DNA from: a virus
Length of the DNA stretch: 64,000 bases
IMG/VR virus record: IMGVR_UViG_3300025057_000003
Span: 51,585-115,584 of that record
Direction: 5' to 3' (one strand)
The notes under the pieces were generated by a model. That model made no database searches, was not told where the DNA came from, and saw nothing but the letters and a program-made list of their open reading frames with translations. The translations under genes were made by a program, and so were the position numbers. Of the stretch, positions 1 to 15,100 are shown one piece after another; position 1 is the first letter of the stretch; each line of letters begins with the position of its first letter.

Positions 1-177
1 GATAGGGGTGTTCCAATAACTCAAGCCAATAGAAATTACTTAGATTTTTATATGAATCAATTTTTATATGAATTTGAAAAAATTGGAACTAGCCAAACAG
101 ATTTAAAAAATGCTTGGAAGAAAGCTAATCCTACTGCTTTAGTTGAAGAACCAGAAATGTTATTTGCAAATAATTAA
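1..177 (+). CDS. C-terminal end of an unidentified phage protein (5' end outside window)
   Basis: An open frame enters from the left edge and stops with TAA at 175-177, giving 58 residues that end in EMLFANN. The sequence is charged, with aromatic residues and no recognisable motif. It lies 4 bases before the giant virion gene on the same strand, so it is probably the end of another virion or cargo protein of the same operon. Function cannot be told from this fragment. Confidence 0.75.
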   Translation, partial: DRGVPITQANRNYLDFYMNQFLYEFEKIGTSQTDLKNAWKKANPTALVEEPEMLFANN

Positions 178-181
178 ACAT

Positions 182-3100
182 ATGTCAAATTTAGATAATA
201 CGGTATTTAATAATGAAATTGCAAATACTCCAGTTGGTGTTCCACCGGATCAGTTTACATTTGAAACAATTTCAGATTTAGAGATACCTGCAGATCTTGA
301 AGCTTTTGATGAAGCTGTAGATCCGCAGTATCAAGCAATGTTAAACTCTGCTTCAGATGAGATTAACAAAACTATTGCATCTCCGATAGCTAATATGAAT
401 AATTTACCTGGTGCGGCTGGAGGAAGATATAATCCTGCTGCTCAGCAAGAAATACCCTCTCCAGATACAATGGAAGGTAAAATTAGATTATTTCAGAATA
501 TTAATAAAAGAACTCCTCAAATAAGTAAGACGGATAATATATTTGGAGATAATACTGTAAATATAAAAGATCCAACATATTCTGGTATAGCTGCAACGCA
601 GTTTGATAGATATTATGCTCATCCTGCTTTTTCTAGATTAGGGTTTCGTCCTTATAGAAATAATGAAGAGTTTTACAATACCCATAGTAGTGGTTGGGAA
701 GATGCTCAACGTATGTTTGGCCAACTAAATAAACTTATGGGAACTGGTTATCTAAGTTCTTATAGAAGCTGGTTTGAGGATGATGTAATGGATCTTAAGT
801 CTGCTATTGAATATGAAGACGCTGTAAGAATAGGTAGTTCTAGTAGAGGCGGTTTTGGTGCTGGTCTTAATAACTTTGTATTAAACTCAGGTTATACTTT
901 AGGTATTATTGGTTCAATTGCAGTTGAAGAACTTGCAATGTGGGGAGCTACTGTAGCTTTAGGTTTAGCAACTCCTGTTACAGGCGGGGCTTCTGGTGCT
1001 GCTGCTGTAGCAACAGGTACAGCTGCTGCTGCAAGAACTGCATATAATGCTGGCAGATTGGCAAAAGCATTTAGATCTATAGGTCAAAGTTTTAAAATAG
1101 GTAAGGCATTTCAGGCTACAAGAACAATGGTTAACAGCTTTAAGAATATAGATAAAGTAAGAGACTTACATTCAGCTGTTAGAGGAACCGGAAATGTTTT
1201 AGGTAAGATACTTGCACCTGAAACAGTAAGAGCATTTAAACAATTAAATAGTGCTAAAAAAGCTGGTGAAAATATAACAAACATGGCAAAAGTTTCTAAG
1301 ACAATTGGAGGCTTTTATAGGGATCTTAGATCAATGAACTTTGCTTTGTCTGAAGGTAGAATGGAAGGTGGTTCTGTATATAAAGAACAATGGGAAAAAG
1401 AATTTATAATTGCATTAGATAAAAATAGAGAAGCCGGTTTAGGGGATAACTTATCATATGAGCAACTGCAAGGTGTAAATGAAAGAGCTAAGGCTGCAGC
1501 ATTAACAACAACATTGTTTAATGCTCCAGTTATATATTTGTCTAATCAGTTGCTTTTAGGAAATGCCTTTGGTGGATATAAAAGAAGTATAAATCAAATT
1601 GCTAGAGAAGGTATTGAGGGTGCCGCATCTAGAGTTATTAGAGGAAAGGCTGCAACTAAAGTTATAAAAGATACTGTTAAAAAACAAGCAGGAAAGGAAG
1701 CTGGAAAGCAAGGTAAAAGACAAGTACAAAAACAATTATATGAAAGTGTAGAAGATGGTTTTATGAACTGGAGATCTACACTTAAGAAAGTAAAATCAGC
1801 TGGTCTAAGAGGCGGTGCTACTATGGCTGGTGCAGCTGCTCTACGATTTACTGCAAATAATTTATCTGAAGGTATTCAGGAAGTTTATCAAGAAGCCGTA
1901 GCAGAAGGTATTAAAGATTACTATACTAATTTAGCATTTGATCCTTTAGCTGGAGGATCAGATATGTTTAATGCATCATTAAGTCATGGTATAAAATCAC
2001 AAATGAGTGCTCAAGGTTTACATACTTTTGCATCTGGATTTTTCATGAGTACTTTAGTTGGGGGACCTCAAAAATTAATATTCCAAACAATGCCTGAATT
2101 GTATCAGGCAACATTTAACAAGGAACAATATCAAAATTATAAAGCTCAAAAAGAAGCTGAAGTAACTAGAATAGTAGATTCCATGAATGAGTATGGTGAT
2201 GCACTTGCTCAAGATCCAACTAATTTATTTGGTCTTGAAAAAATGCAATATGCTACTCAAAAACAAGCAGCAGAAGCAATGGAAGAAGCTCAAGCAAATG
2301 ATGATTTGATGGGCTTTATTGACATGAAGGATCATGCTAAGTTCCATAATATGTTTACTTTATTTGAAACTGGGAAAACAGATTTCTTTAAAGAACAGCT
2401 TGAAGATTATTTATCATTAACAGATCAAGAGTTAGCTGAAGCATTTCCAGATAGAAAAGCAGATGCAAAATCAGGAAAGCTTAGGAATAGTATACAAAAT
2501 CAGATTACTAAGCTTGATAAAATGGAGCAATGGTTTGCTCAAAATAAAGATAAAATTCAAGTTACAGCAAAGCCGGAAAACTTTGAAAAAGGTAGTAGAG
2601 AACATCAAGATGAGCAAATAAAATTTTTAGCGCAAAGACATGCTAAGTATTTATATCTATTTACTAAAGATGGATTTGAAAGAGCTGCAGAAAGAACAGA
2701 TGCTATATATGAAAAACTAGCAACAGATCCTATAATAAAAGATTTAGCTGCAAATGATCTTACAGTATTTTTAACCAAAGATGCTTTACTAACAGAGATT
2801 GGACAACTTAAAGGTGAGGTAGAAATTCTTGGCGATCCAGGTTCAAAACAAGCAAAAAAACAGAAAGAAAAAAAGCTAGCACATTTAGAAAAGATAGCGG
2901 ATGTACTATACAATGAAGAATATCTAAATAAAGATGGGAGCTTTGATAAAAGGAGAATTGGAAAACTTATGCCATTAATAGGCGCTTATCTAGATGATGT
3001 AGCTAAAACTAGAAATGGCTTTGTAGATAATGAAATGCTTTTGGATACTGTTAAGAGTATTATTGATCATAATCATTTAAGTGTTAGACAAGCAATGTAT

Positions 3101-6100
3101 GATAGAGCTCTTAGAGTAATGACTGATCCAGCATATCTAGATGATTTGCTTACAGCTGGTAAGTTATATTTTAAATTTGCTTATGAAAATAGAAAGGCTT
3201 TATTTAGAGAGGCTATTGAAAAATTTATTAATAAGCAAGAGATAAACCAACTCTTAAATGCACTTGCAGATTTAGGTGTATATCCAGATATGGATAGTAC
3301 AATACTATTTTCACAAACAGGAGATCCAAAAGATCTAGGGTCATTTTATAATGCTGAAGGTATAGTAAATAAAGTAGATGATCCAGAGCTATATGAAAAG
3401 ATTGAAAATGCAATTGATATATATAGACAAACTGCAACAGATGCATTAAAAAAAGCTGCAGAAAAAGCCAAGAAAGAAGCTGAAGAAGAAGCTAAAGCTA
3501 GAACTGCAGAAAAAGCATCAAGTAGTGTTGATCAAATATTAGCAGAAGAAGGTGTAGATGCACCCGAGTCTAAGATTATAGGTAAAACAAAAGAAGAATC
3601 CCCTGTATTAGATCAAACTCTGCAAAGATTGTTTTCTGAAATGAAGGCTTTAGGTCTTAAAAAAGGCTTTACTATAAATCCATCTTGGGAAAAATTTCTT
3701 GAAAGTGATTTAGCCAAAGAGCATATAACTGCTTATAATGGTCTTAAAAAACTTTGGTATCAAACTCTTACAGCCTTACCGGAAGAAGAGAGAATGAATA
3801 GATTTAATAAAGACATAGGATTTATTGATTGGTTAAAGCTTCAAGGCACTAATGATCTTGTACAAAAAGTTTTAGCAGAAAGTGCTATTGGTGTTGGTGC
3901 TATAAGAATTCAAGCTTTTATACCAGAAGTAGAAGCTGAAATTAGGTCAGATGAAAAAAGAGAAGTAGATTCAAAAACTAGTGACTCTATCAATATTCAG
4001 ACTAGATTAATTTTTGATCATTCTACAGGAGAACAAACAACAATATTTATTCTTACGGATAAAAACAATAATATAATAGATGAAGAAATTTATACATCAG
4101 TAGGTATAGATCCAATAAGAGCTAATGCTGGATTCCGTACAAGGAAAGAAGCCAATGATGCAATAAAGCTAATGGCTAATTTAGTTCCTGTAACTGCAAG
4201 CTTTACTTTTGATGGTCAGACTTTAACCTATGCTGATGTTGTAGAAGATATAAATACTAAAAAGAAATATGTTATTATATCAGATGCAAATACAGTTGAC
4301 AGGTATGGTAATCTTCTATTAATGAAAATAGAAGATATAGGTAAACTTAATCCCAAACAAGCAATAGCCAAAGCAGTTAAAAGCAAGGAGTTAAATTTAT
4401 CTGAAGGTGATTTTCAGAAAAGATTTGCAACGGAACAATTGAATGCTGGCATAGCTTCTTTACCTGCAAATGTTACTAAATTAAACGTAAGAGAAGCTAC
4501 AAGATTAATTCCTCATAGAACTAACTTTGATACAAACTTCCCTGAAAATGAAGAGCTTGCTAGAAGACGTTATGATTTTATAATTAAAAATCTTACACCA
4601 GAGCAGTTAAAACAATTAAAAGTTAAAGTAAGAGTAAGACCTGATGGTGGGAAAGATATAGGTTATGTTAAGTTTGAAGATAAGGCAGCAAATCCATTTA
4701 TTAAAAAAACTAGAGCTCCTTATGATATAGAGATAATAGTTCCTGATGAGATACTTTCACCTATACTTGAAAAATTACCAAAAGAAATTAAAAAACCTGA
4801 AGGTAATGCATTAGGTTATATACCTAACGGTAACGTTGTACTTTTGGATAGAACTAATGGTACTGTTATAAATCCTTTGAGTATTACAGCAGATCAAGTA
4901 AAGGATTTATTTGATATTACCGGAAGCAGCAAAGAACAAGCTGCTGAAGATATTAAGCAAAATTTTGCAATTCAGTTTACAATTATGAACTCAATTGCAG
5001 AAAAGCTAGGAGATTCTGCAGAAATGGAAATGAGCCTTGAGGATATAGGAGGTGTTAATTTCTTTAGTACTCCAGGAGCAATGTTATTTGATGGGATAGA
5101 CAAACCTGTAAATGATTTAAATATTAGAACGGTTGACGGTCTAACTATTATATTAGAAAATACTAAGCTAAAGAATGGCAAGGTAGCTACTAGATTAATA
5201 CATAATGGTGAACGCGGTGAGGGTCCAACACTTCAGAGAAAGATTAAAAATGAAATGGATGCTCAAAATCCTAATTTATATGAGGGAGCTACAGGAACGT
5301 CTAGATATACAATGGTTGTAAAAAGTGCTTCAGGAGTATATTCTTACTTTCCAGTTAAAACACCACCATTATCCGATGAGTCTTTGCAAACTATAGCTGA
5401 CACTCTTATAAAAAGATCTGTAGAAACAGCCAAAGAAAACTTTACTTTAGAAGGCAAGGGAAAAACACAAAAGACAAAACTTAAAAATCTACAATATAAT
5501 AGTACGTTTAATGCAGACTTAAATTCTAATGAGTCACAAGATATTCCTAAATTCTATATTGCAGGTAAACCCGGATATACTTTTGAATTAGCTGTAACAG
5601 CAAATGGATCTGTATCAATTAAAGTTTATGATAGAAAATTACAACAATCTCAATATGTAGGACTTTCTGCAGAAGACGTGGCTACATATGCCGAATCAGA
5701 AAACAAAGCAGATTTTATAAAAGCATTAATAACTAATTATAATGATTATCTATCTAATCTTGATCCTGAAAAAGTAGATACAAAAAAGAAAGCATTCTTT
5801 ACAAATCTTAAGAAAAATGGTGCATTAAAAGAGAATGCGCTTAAAGAATCTTTTGAAGAGCTTGCTCCAGCTGAAGAAATTTCTGATGCTGTAACAACAC
5901 AGGTTGGACCTAGTGTTAGAAAAAAGTCTGCCTTAGTTGCAAATATTAGTGGAGTAGATTCTCAGAATATAAAATCTACACCTATTATATCTAGAACAAC
6001 TAGTGGTGTATTTACACCAAGTGAAAGATTTACAGATGCCCAAGGTAAGCCAATACCTAAAGGGCCTGCTATGACTACATCAACTGAGTCATTAAATATA

Positions 6101-9100
6101 GCTGGAGAAATTGGAAGCTTAGAACAGCTTAGTGATGATGAGTTTACTGAATTACAATCAAAAGACTTTTTAACATTAACTAAAGATCAGCAAGAATATT
6201 TAGCAAAAAGAGTTGCAACTCTAAAACAAGAGGAGTTAACAGATAGAGAGCTAACCGTATTAAGTTCTCCTGCGTCTAGTTTAATTAATGTTAGAGCTCA
6301 GGCATATAAGATAAATGAAGGTCAACCTAAATCTAATGCAACAAGTGCAAGTACAATTGAGAATCAAAAGAAAGAGGTATCACTTGAAAAGCAATTAGAA
6401 GATCTTAAGTCTCAGTTAGACGCTAGAATGAATCAAGTTAAAGAAAATAACTCTGATCTTTTTGGTTTAGCTTTAATAAAAGCAATACAACAGGATAGCA
6501 CTGTTAAGAGTCTTGAAAAGAAAATTCAAGAGGTTAGATTAAAACAAGGTGGCGCTAATAAAATATCAGATGATTTATCATTAGATGATGTAAGGCACAT
6601 TGATGAGTTTGCTGCATGGGCTGCTTCCAATTTACCTGAATTTATTACACTAGATAATATTGCAACTTTAACAGACAATATGAAGTCTGGTGGAGAAAGA
6701 GTGGGTGCTTTTGTTATGTCTCTTGAAAAAATAGCAGGTAAAGAGAGAATAGGCGGTAAGTTATATGTTGGAGCAACATCTAAGTATGCATACCATGAAG
6801 CTTTCCATTCTGTATTTAGATTGCTATTAACAAAAGAACAACAAGAACAATACTATAAACTAGCTAAGAAAGAAGTTCTAGCTAAATTACGTGGAGAAGG
6901 TAAAAGCTTAAAAGAAGAAATAGAAGGTTTAAGAAATACAGACATTGCTAAATATAAAGATTACTCAAATGATAGAATGGAGAAAGAGTATTTGGAAGAA
7001 TACATGGCAGATGAATTTGAAGTCTTCAAACAAAGTCCAAGAAAAACAAAGACAGATTCTTGGATCAAGTCTCTTTTTAATAAAATACTTGAGTGGATTA
7101 GAAATGTTCTTGGGAATTTCAACGGGCCTCAGCTTAGCCTCTTGTATAAAGATATTAGTTCAGGTAAATATAGACAGGCTGAAGTGGTGTCAAACCCATT
7201 TACGGATGATTTATTTAGTGGCGCTACTATTGACGCTAGTAAGCTTATTAGGTATAAAAAAGAAGTTTTAGAAAATGGAAAGGAGTTATATAAAAACCTT
7301 CCAAATAAACAGAGTGTTGGTATTATATCATCTATTGCAGCTAGAGTTGTTGATCTAGAAATGAAAAATGAAAGTGCAGACTTTGATATTAAGGATGCAG
7401 TAAAAAAGTCAATAGAGTTATACAAGGATTTATATAATCCAGATAATGCTCAGTATAGAAATTTATCTATACAGCAGCTTTTAGATGTAGGTAATATCTA
7501 TGAAGCCTTTACTAATTATGATAAAGATATATTAGAAAGTGTTGTAGATACTCTGGCAATTTATGATATCAAGCTAGAAGTAATTGAAGAATTAGATGAG
7601 GAGAATGAAGTAGAATATGGTTTAAGAACTACAGAACAATACGGTAAAGATGCTTCTCAAATAGGAGGAGCTAGATCACTATCTTCATTTTTAAGAAAGT
7701 ATATTGCATCAACTACATTATCAGAAAAAGATGAATTTGGGAATGAGTATTTGAGCAATGGAGAACGTTTAATTGTTCCTGTAGATTTTAGTGTAGCATA
7801 TTCTGGCTTCTTAAAAGCTGCAGCTGGTACAACAGATCCTATAAGAATTTTACAAAAGTTATATATATTTTCACAAAATAACCCACAAACAAGAGCAATT
7901 GTAGAAAGGTTATATGGAGATTTAAATTTAGTTTGGGAAGATCAACTTGAAGATGGTATTATACCAGCAGAAACTAGCAATAATTTATTGTTCCAATCAA
8001 TGCTAAAAGGTTTTGAAAACTTTAAGATTGATTACTTATTCTTACATACAAATACAAAAGATGGTTCCGTAGTAGGTTATTCTGCTGCAAATAGAGATGA
8101 TGCTCATACTCAAATTGAGAGATGGGAAACTGAGTATAAACATAGAAGAAGATTATACTTAGCAGATCCTAAATTAAAAGAAGAAGCTTCTGATGAACTT
8201 GCTAGACTATTGGAGTTTATCAATACTGATCAGCCTATAAATAAAATGACTAATGTTAAATTAGCAGAGGTATCAAAGAATATATCAGAGGCGCTAGCTA
8301 AAACAATGGGTATCAAACTCCATCCTGATTATATTGCATATACTATTGCAAACAATATTACTAAACCAACTAAATATCAATCAGCATTATTAGAATCTCA
8401 AAAAGATGTTATTCTAATAGATCCAGAGGCTATAATGTATATGAAGCAACAGTTTGATGGAGATGCAGATTTAATGTCACAGGCTGAAGACGAAGGTGTT
8501 TATAATAGATTGAGGAGATTAGGTTTAGGTAATGCAATGTTTGATGAAACAGTTGGAGCATCAGTCTTCAAAAATGCTAATGGAGATTTAGTTTATTCTC
8601 ATCAATTGCCTACAATGCACTTGAAAAAAATGGCAGAGCTAAATGATATTGTTAGCGATCCTACTAAAGTTGCAGAGCTTATTGAAAATGAACCTTACGT
8701 TGCAACTAATTATTTATTAAATGATCCGGCATTCCGTCAAATGGCTAAGGAAGGCTTGCTTAAAATAACTAGAATATCTGGTAGTAAATCAAGTAAAGGT
8801 ATTGAAGTAGATAGTGATGGAGGTGTAATTGAAGGATATGATAGAAATGAAAAAGGAACTGTTTATGGAGATTATGATCCTAAACAATTCTTGGCTTCTT
8901 TGCTAAGCGCTTATATATCAGGTGTTAATCCAAAGTCTGGTAGATTGCAAGCTGGTGTAATTCCAGAGGGTCAAGATGATATGGTTGCATTAGCTCCGGT
9001 ATTACTGAGAGTTATTGAAGCATCTAACACTGGTGACTTGTCTGCCTTACCTATAATAAAAGCAGTTGAAGAAAATGCAAAGGGTGAAGCTCAAATTACA

Positions 9101-12100
9101 GATCAAGCTTTAGACGCATATGTAAAAAATATAACTGCAGAGTTTGATAGAATACAAAGAGAGTTAAATCCATATACAAAAACTAAAAATTTAAAACCTG
9201 GATATAATGCAGATAAGAAAGGTCAAAAACCAGATCTAAATGGAAGAGCTTACAGATTTGCTAATAATAAACTTATATTAACTCCATCCAATTCAATAAC
9301 TCCTGATGTAGAATCTGGAAAACTTTTAGATAGTAGCTCTACAATAACTAGAATTAGAGAAGGAAGTCAAAAACTATTTATAAAGACAGATGCTGCAGCA
9401 GTAGCAATGGGATTCTTTGCGGAAGGAGAAAGTACTAATTTAGAAATAGGAATAGGTGAGGAAACTAAAGTTGGAAAAGGTAAAAGAAGAGTATTTAAAC
9501 AAGCTGCTAAAGACAAATCTACATTCCATAGAGTTAAGTTAATTGGTAAGAAATCTGTAAATAACTTAACATTATTCAATGTTGAGGATATGTTAGGAGA
9601 GGCTATATCAGATAAAAAGACAAACACCCATACTAAAGAAGTAGAGATTGGAAATCAAACAAGATGGGTTGAGTCTGATGCAATGAAGGCATTTTTATTG
9701 GGTGAAAAGGAGTTCTTTGTTTATGAAGTAATTGAAAATGACTTAACTAATCTAACAGACGAAGAGCTTGACATACTAGAGAAAGAAGCTGTAGATCAAG
9801 AAGATTATGCTAAAGCTAAAGAAATAGCAGATCTAAGATCATATGGTGAAATAAATTATGCATCTGAATTAGAAAGAATTTTAAAAGAACATGCTAAAGA
9901 ACAAGAAGGAAAATCTGAAGAAGATTATGAAACACTAACTTTAGAAGAAGCTCTTTCTAAAATTCCTAGCGATAAAGACATTAATCTAGATTCTTTAAAA
10001 GCTTTTATTACTGAAAGAATAGATCAAGAGTTTAAGCAATTTAATAAAGACATAAATAATGAATTCTATAGAGTAGAGGAAGATGGTAGTGTATACTTAG
10101 ATTTACCTAGATTCATATCAACGGGTCTTAAGAGAAATGAGAACTCAACAGGTAGTGAAGCTGCATTTGAAAATGCAAATCAAAAGTTAAACCTTACAAA
10201 TAATAGAACTCATAATTTAAAGCAAATCTTTATTAATGACTGGATTAATACTACAGCAATAAATGATCTTTTGCTTGGTGATCAAGCAGTGTCCCTTAAA
10301 GATGGGGTTGATGCAGTTAAAAGAGCCAAAATGCAAAATGCTGCATACTATAGTGCAGCAAGCAGAATATCTTCTAAAAAACATAATGTATTGAATCCTC
10401 TGCAAAAGATATCAATGTTTGCTGTGACAGATCCAATTGCGTCTTCAATACATACTAAAGAAAATATAGAGCAAGCAGATGCACAAAACTGGATGACTGT
10501 AAAAGCATTTAGATATATGTGGTTTGGCTTTGGAAAACTTACAGAAACTCAATCTAAATTGCTAGATAAAATAGAAGCTGGAGCTGAGATTTCAGTAGAG
10601 GAAATATTTGGAGCAGCCGGTGCCGTTAAAAAGCAAGAGATGTTAAACTCTAAAAAACTTGTTTATGGTGATGGTAAAGTGTTTGACAAATTCTCGGTAA
10701 TACCTCTTAGTAAGGCAATGACATCTATGAAGGACAAAAACGGAAACTGGATTGCAAAACCAGGACGTGAGATACTTCATAATATGAGGGTAAAGATGGA
10801 GCAGTATGAACAAGATCAGCTTGATCAAGGTATTGATACTGTTGCAATGGTGGCCCCTTTATCTGCTTTAAAAATGATGAAGGAGAATGTTTCATTAATT
10901 GATGATTTAGTAAATCCTAATGAAACTATTATTCAATCTCAAGGTAAAGGTACTGATGCTCAGTATATGGGTAGAAGCCTTTCATATGAGGCAGTTAAGT
11001 CAGGTAAACCCAATAGACTTACTACGGATAATGTAATGGATCTTGATGCTAATTATATGGGTCTGCAAGTATTAAACCCTTCTAATAAAGAAGAGATTAT
11101 AGATCCTACTCAGATTAAAACATTATTAACTGGTGAGCAAGATGACAAGGCCACAGTAAGAATTGATGGCGAGGTAGTTTCAATAGGAGCTTTAAGAAAA
11201 AGATACAATGAATTAGTTAGTGCAAGGCTAACTCAAAAGTATATAGATAAAAGAAATCTTATATTTGATATTGATCCTGAATATGCAATGGATCAGTTAC
11301 ATAAAAGTATTGAAGCAAAAAAGATAACACCTGATTTATATTCTTTCTTGAATTATGCTCAGACATCATTGCTAGCAAGTCAGTCATCATCACAATTATT
11401 AGAGTTCTTTTCATTTGATGAGGACGGCAATCCTACTTTTGATTTTGTCCAAGATTCACCAATGGTTGAAGCTAAGTTTAAGCAGTTATTCTTAAGCTAT
11501 TTTAGTAAAGGAGTAATGGCTGAAAAAATACCAGGTACCGGTGCGGCATTGCTTTCTGATTATGGTTTTTCTCAATATAGAAAGGTTTATAGTGTAGATG
11601 AAAATAACTATATAGATAGACAAGAAATAATAAGAACAAATGATTTTGCTCAGAACTATTCTATGAGTGATGTGCAAATGGAAGGTAATGATGTTCTTGA
11701 TTTATCCAATGATGATAAGTTTGATGTATTAGCTCAAAGAGTTAATAAACTTAAGAAGGGTGAGTTTATTATAGTAAAAGATAGACTTAGACCTAATATG
11801 AAAGAATATAACATTAAAGGTGAATATACTGGAGTTAAATATTCCGAGGCTTTAATGCCTGCACATTCAAAAGAAGTTTATGAAAATTTAGATCTTTTAA
11901 AACCTGATGCAGCAATTCCAGATTCAGTTGGTAAGATGTTTGGTATACGTATTCCATCCCAAGATAATCACTCTACTATAAATGTTAAGGTTGTAGATTT
12001 TTTACCTGTGTTTAATGGATCAACGATAGTTGCATCAAGAGAACTTGTTGAGGTATCAGGAGCTGACTTTGATATTGATAAGTTATATCTTCAAATGAAA

Positions 12101-15100
12101 GAATACTATCTTAAGGATGGTGAGTTCTTTGAGTATAAAAACAACTTTGAAGACTATGTAAGATATATTAATAAAAAAGTTAAGAAGAAAGGAAGTACTT
12201 ATGCTGAAGCTGCAATGAAAGCTAAGAAAAGAAAAGGTAAACTTTTATCTGACGCAAAGTTTGAAGCAGCTAAAAAAAGAGGTTTTGATGTTCAGGCAAT
12301 TCATGCTTTAAGAATATTAAACCTTCCTTTAACTAAACCAGAATACAATAAATATGTAGAAACAACAGGAAGAGCTCCTTTTGCGGCAGGGTATAATAAT
12401 GAAATATTAGATGTTAAGTTTAGGCTTATGGGTCATGATGGTGTAACAACTTCTGCAGATGGAAGTACGCCTATTTCATATGAAGCAGCGAATCTTTTAC
12501 CATTAACTAACCCTAAAGATAGAACTGGCGTTTGGGAAATGATACAGACTGAAATGCCTGAGTTAGCTGAAACATTAGCTGAAGACAATTTAGATATAAA
12601 TAATTTACGTGGTAAGGGTATATCATTTGGAAATAATAAAGAGGGAGCCAAATCTATTGGTGCTGCTGTACTACCAAATTTGTATCTAAGTTTAATGCAA
12701 GAGGTAGATATAAGATTAGCTAAAGGTAGAGGCTATGAATTAAACTTGGGTGGTCAAGTATATGATGGTTTTTATAATTATGATCCAATAAAAAAACAGG
12801 CTAGAACTAGAGAATTACTAGAAGATGGATCAGAAGGTTTTAGAAAACAATATATTATATCTGCTTTGATTACAGCTATGACCGATAACGCCAAAGAAAG
12901 ACTTGCAAAAAAATTAGGTCTTAGTCAAAATGGTTTAGGTATTGTAACTGCTATGACAGCAATGGGTGTTCCAATTAAAACATCAATAGGAATGATGAAT
13001 CATCCTATAATAAGAAGAGCATATGAATTAGAAAAAAGAGCTCCTGAATTTGAATTTGATGTTAAAGAACATATTGAAGAAAAAATAACAAGCTTAAAAC
13101 TTGCCGGTAATCAATATGAATTATTTGAAGATGATGTTTCTGTTGGTGTAAATCAAGATAATCTAATAAAAGCTGTTAATGAACCAATGCTTTCATTTAG
13201 AAATGATGGAGAGTTGGAGCAAAAGTTAGATAACTTAGAAGAGTTTGAATTAGAAGATATAGGAAATAAAATGCTATTAGATATAGCAATATTAGAAGAG
13301 TTCCTAAAGGCATATGATATTGCATCATTCTTAAGACCAGTTGGAGATTTATTAAATTTATCAAAAGGTTTTGGTGTAGATACAGCTTCTATTGCTAAAG
13401 TTAAAAAAGCAAGACAAAAATTAAAGCTTGATTTAACTGATCAAGAGATGGCAAAGTTACCTCCAAACGAGGTTCCAATGTTTGATCTTAGAAAAGTATT
13501 TAGCAGTGATAGATGGCAAACAACAATGCTAGATATATATGATGAGTTTGTTGATAGCTTACTACCGAAAGTATTTCTTAATGAAAGCAAACCTTTTAAT
13601 AATATATTTACATCTTTTCAAGATAACTTTAAATATCTAAACAAAGAAGATAGAGCTATGGTAGAAAAAGATCTTCTATCATATATAACTATTTCTGGTT
13701 ACATGCATTGGTTAGGTCAGAATAAATCTTCTGTTTTAGGCATGCCTACAAATAAATTAATTTATCCTGAAGAAGGTCAAACTGATATTGTAGACGTATA
13801 TGAAAAACTTAAAACTGTAAATGGAGAAAAGTATAATTATTTCTTAGATGGTTTTGTGAGACCTGAGAGAGCAACTGATCCTGGTAATAAAACAGGTATT
13901 AGCATGCTAACTTCAAATACATTAACAACTTTAAATGATTCACAAAGGATAGATGTACAAAATGGATTTAAAGAGTTGTTTGTAGATCCTGCAACTAGAT
14001 ATGGTGCAATGCAGGTGCTTAATTATATGATAGTTAAAGATGGTCTACAACCTTTATATAGAAGTATAATGAATGCAGTTGATCCAGAAATGTTTGCAGA
14101 ATATTTAGGGACATTACCAAATACATCAAATGTCTTTGCAACTATGAGTGAAGCTCAAATGCAAAGTAATTTTGGAATGTCATTTAAAGAGTTAAAGCTT
14201 AACTTCTTAAAAGAATATGGTCTTCATCCAAAAACTGCAAGATTATTAAAATCAGGATGGGCTCCTAAAGAACTTGTACTAAATTCTAAAGCATTCTTTA
14301 CACAGAGTTTTGGAGAGTTTAAAAAGTCCACTGTAGAAAATAATCCAGATAAGCTTTTTGTAATATTTGATAATCAAGCAGGTGTTGGATCTTCAAATAA
14401 CAAAGAGGTTAGAGACTATCCTAATGTAATAAGCATTAATATTAAAAAGAATGCCGGTAGTGCTGAAACAGATTTCTATAATAAAGAAGAAGAATCTGCA
14501 GCAATACAACATATGGAAGCTATGATGGCTTACTTAGAACAAGCAGCAGAAGGTTATGATTCTGTAGTAATACAAGATAGAATAGCTGAAGAAGAGTTAA
14601 AAGGTATATTAAAATACACTCCGAATTTTCATGAAAACTTATTAAGTAAATTAGATAAGTTAGTTGGTTATAAACCAAAAGGCTTGACAGATAAAGACAA
14701 GAAGTCTGAAAGAAAGGCTGTAAATATAGCGGCAAAAAAGAAATCTGTGTTTATAAATAATACCGTATCTGGTAGAGCTGTATTAACTGTAGATATAGAA
14801 AAAGGTTTGAGCGGATCAGTAAATCCTTCTTTTAAAAATACAGATGATTTGTTTGCTGAAAGAAAACTTGCAGACCCTAAAAAGAAAGGTTTTGAATTTA
14901 CAACAAGAAGTCAGCAAATAGCAACAGCTAAGACTATATTTCAAATTGATAGTATTCCAGAAGGAAAGTATGTTCAGTATGTTGCAACATTCCCACAGAC
15001 AATAAGAGTAAATGTAGAGGGTGAAGGAAACAAATATTTTCAGTTGGTTAGATATGCTGGACCTGCATATGGAGAAATAGGACCTGGATTGTCTAGAGGT

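Noticed and set aside
143-181. ATG at 143 as start of the giant protein
   Set aside because: The 13 extra codons overlap the end of the upstream gene in another frame; ATG 182 follows it by 4 bases and starts a normal sequence.
3228-3446. Leftward open frames inside the giant genes (for example here and at 14816-15124)
   Set aside because: They are shadows of the AT-rich coding sequence, with Leu/Tyr/Ile-rich composition and no start context.
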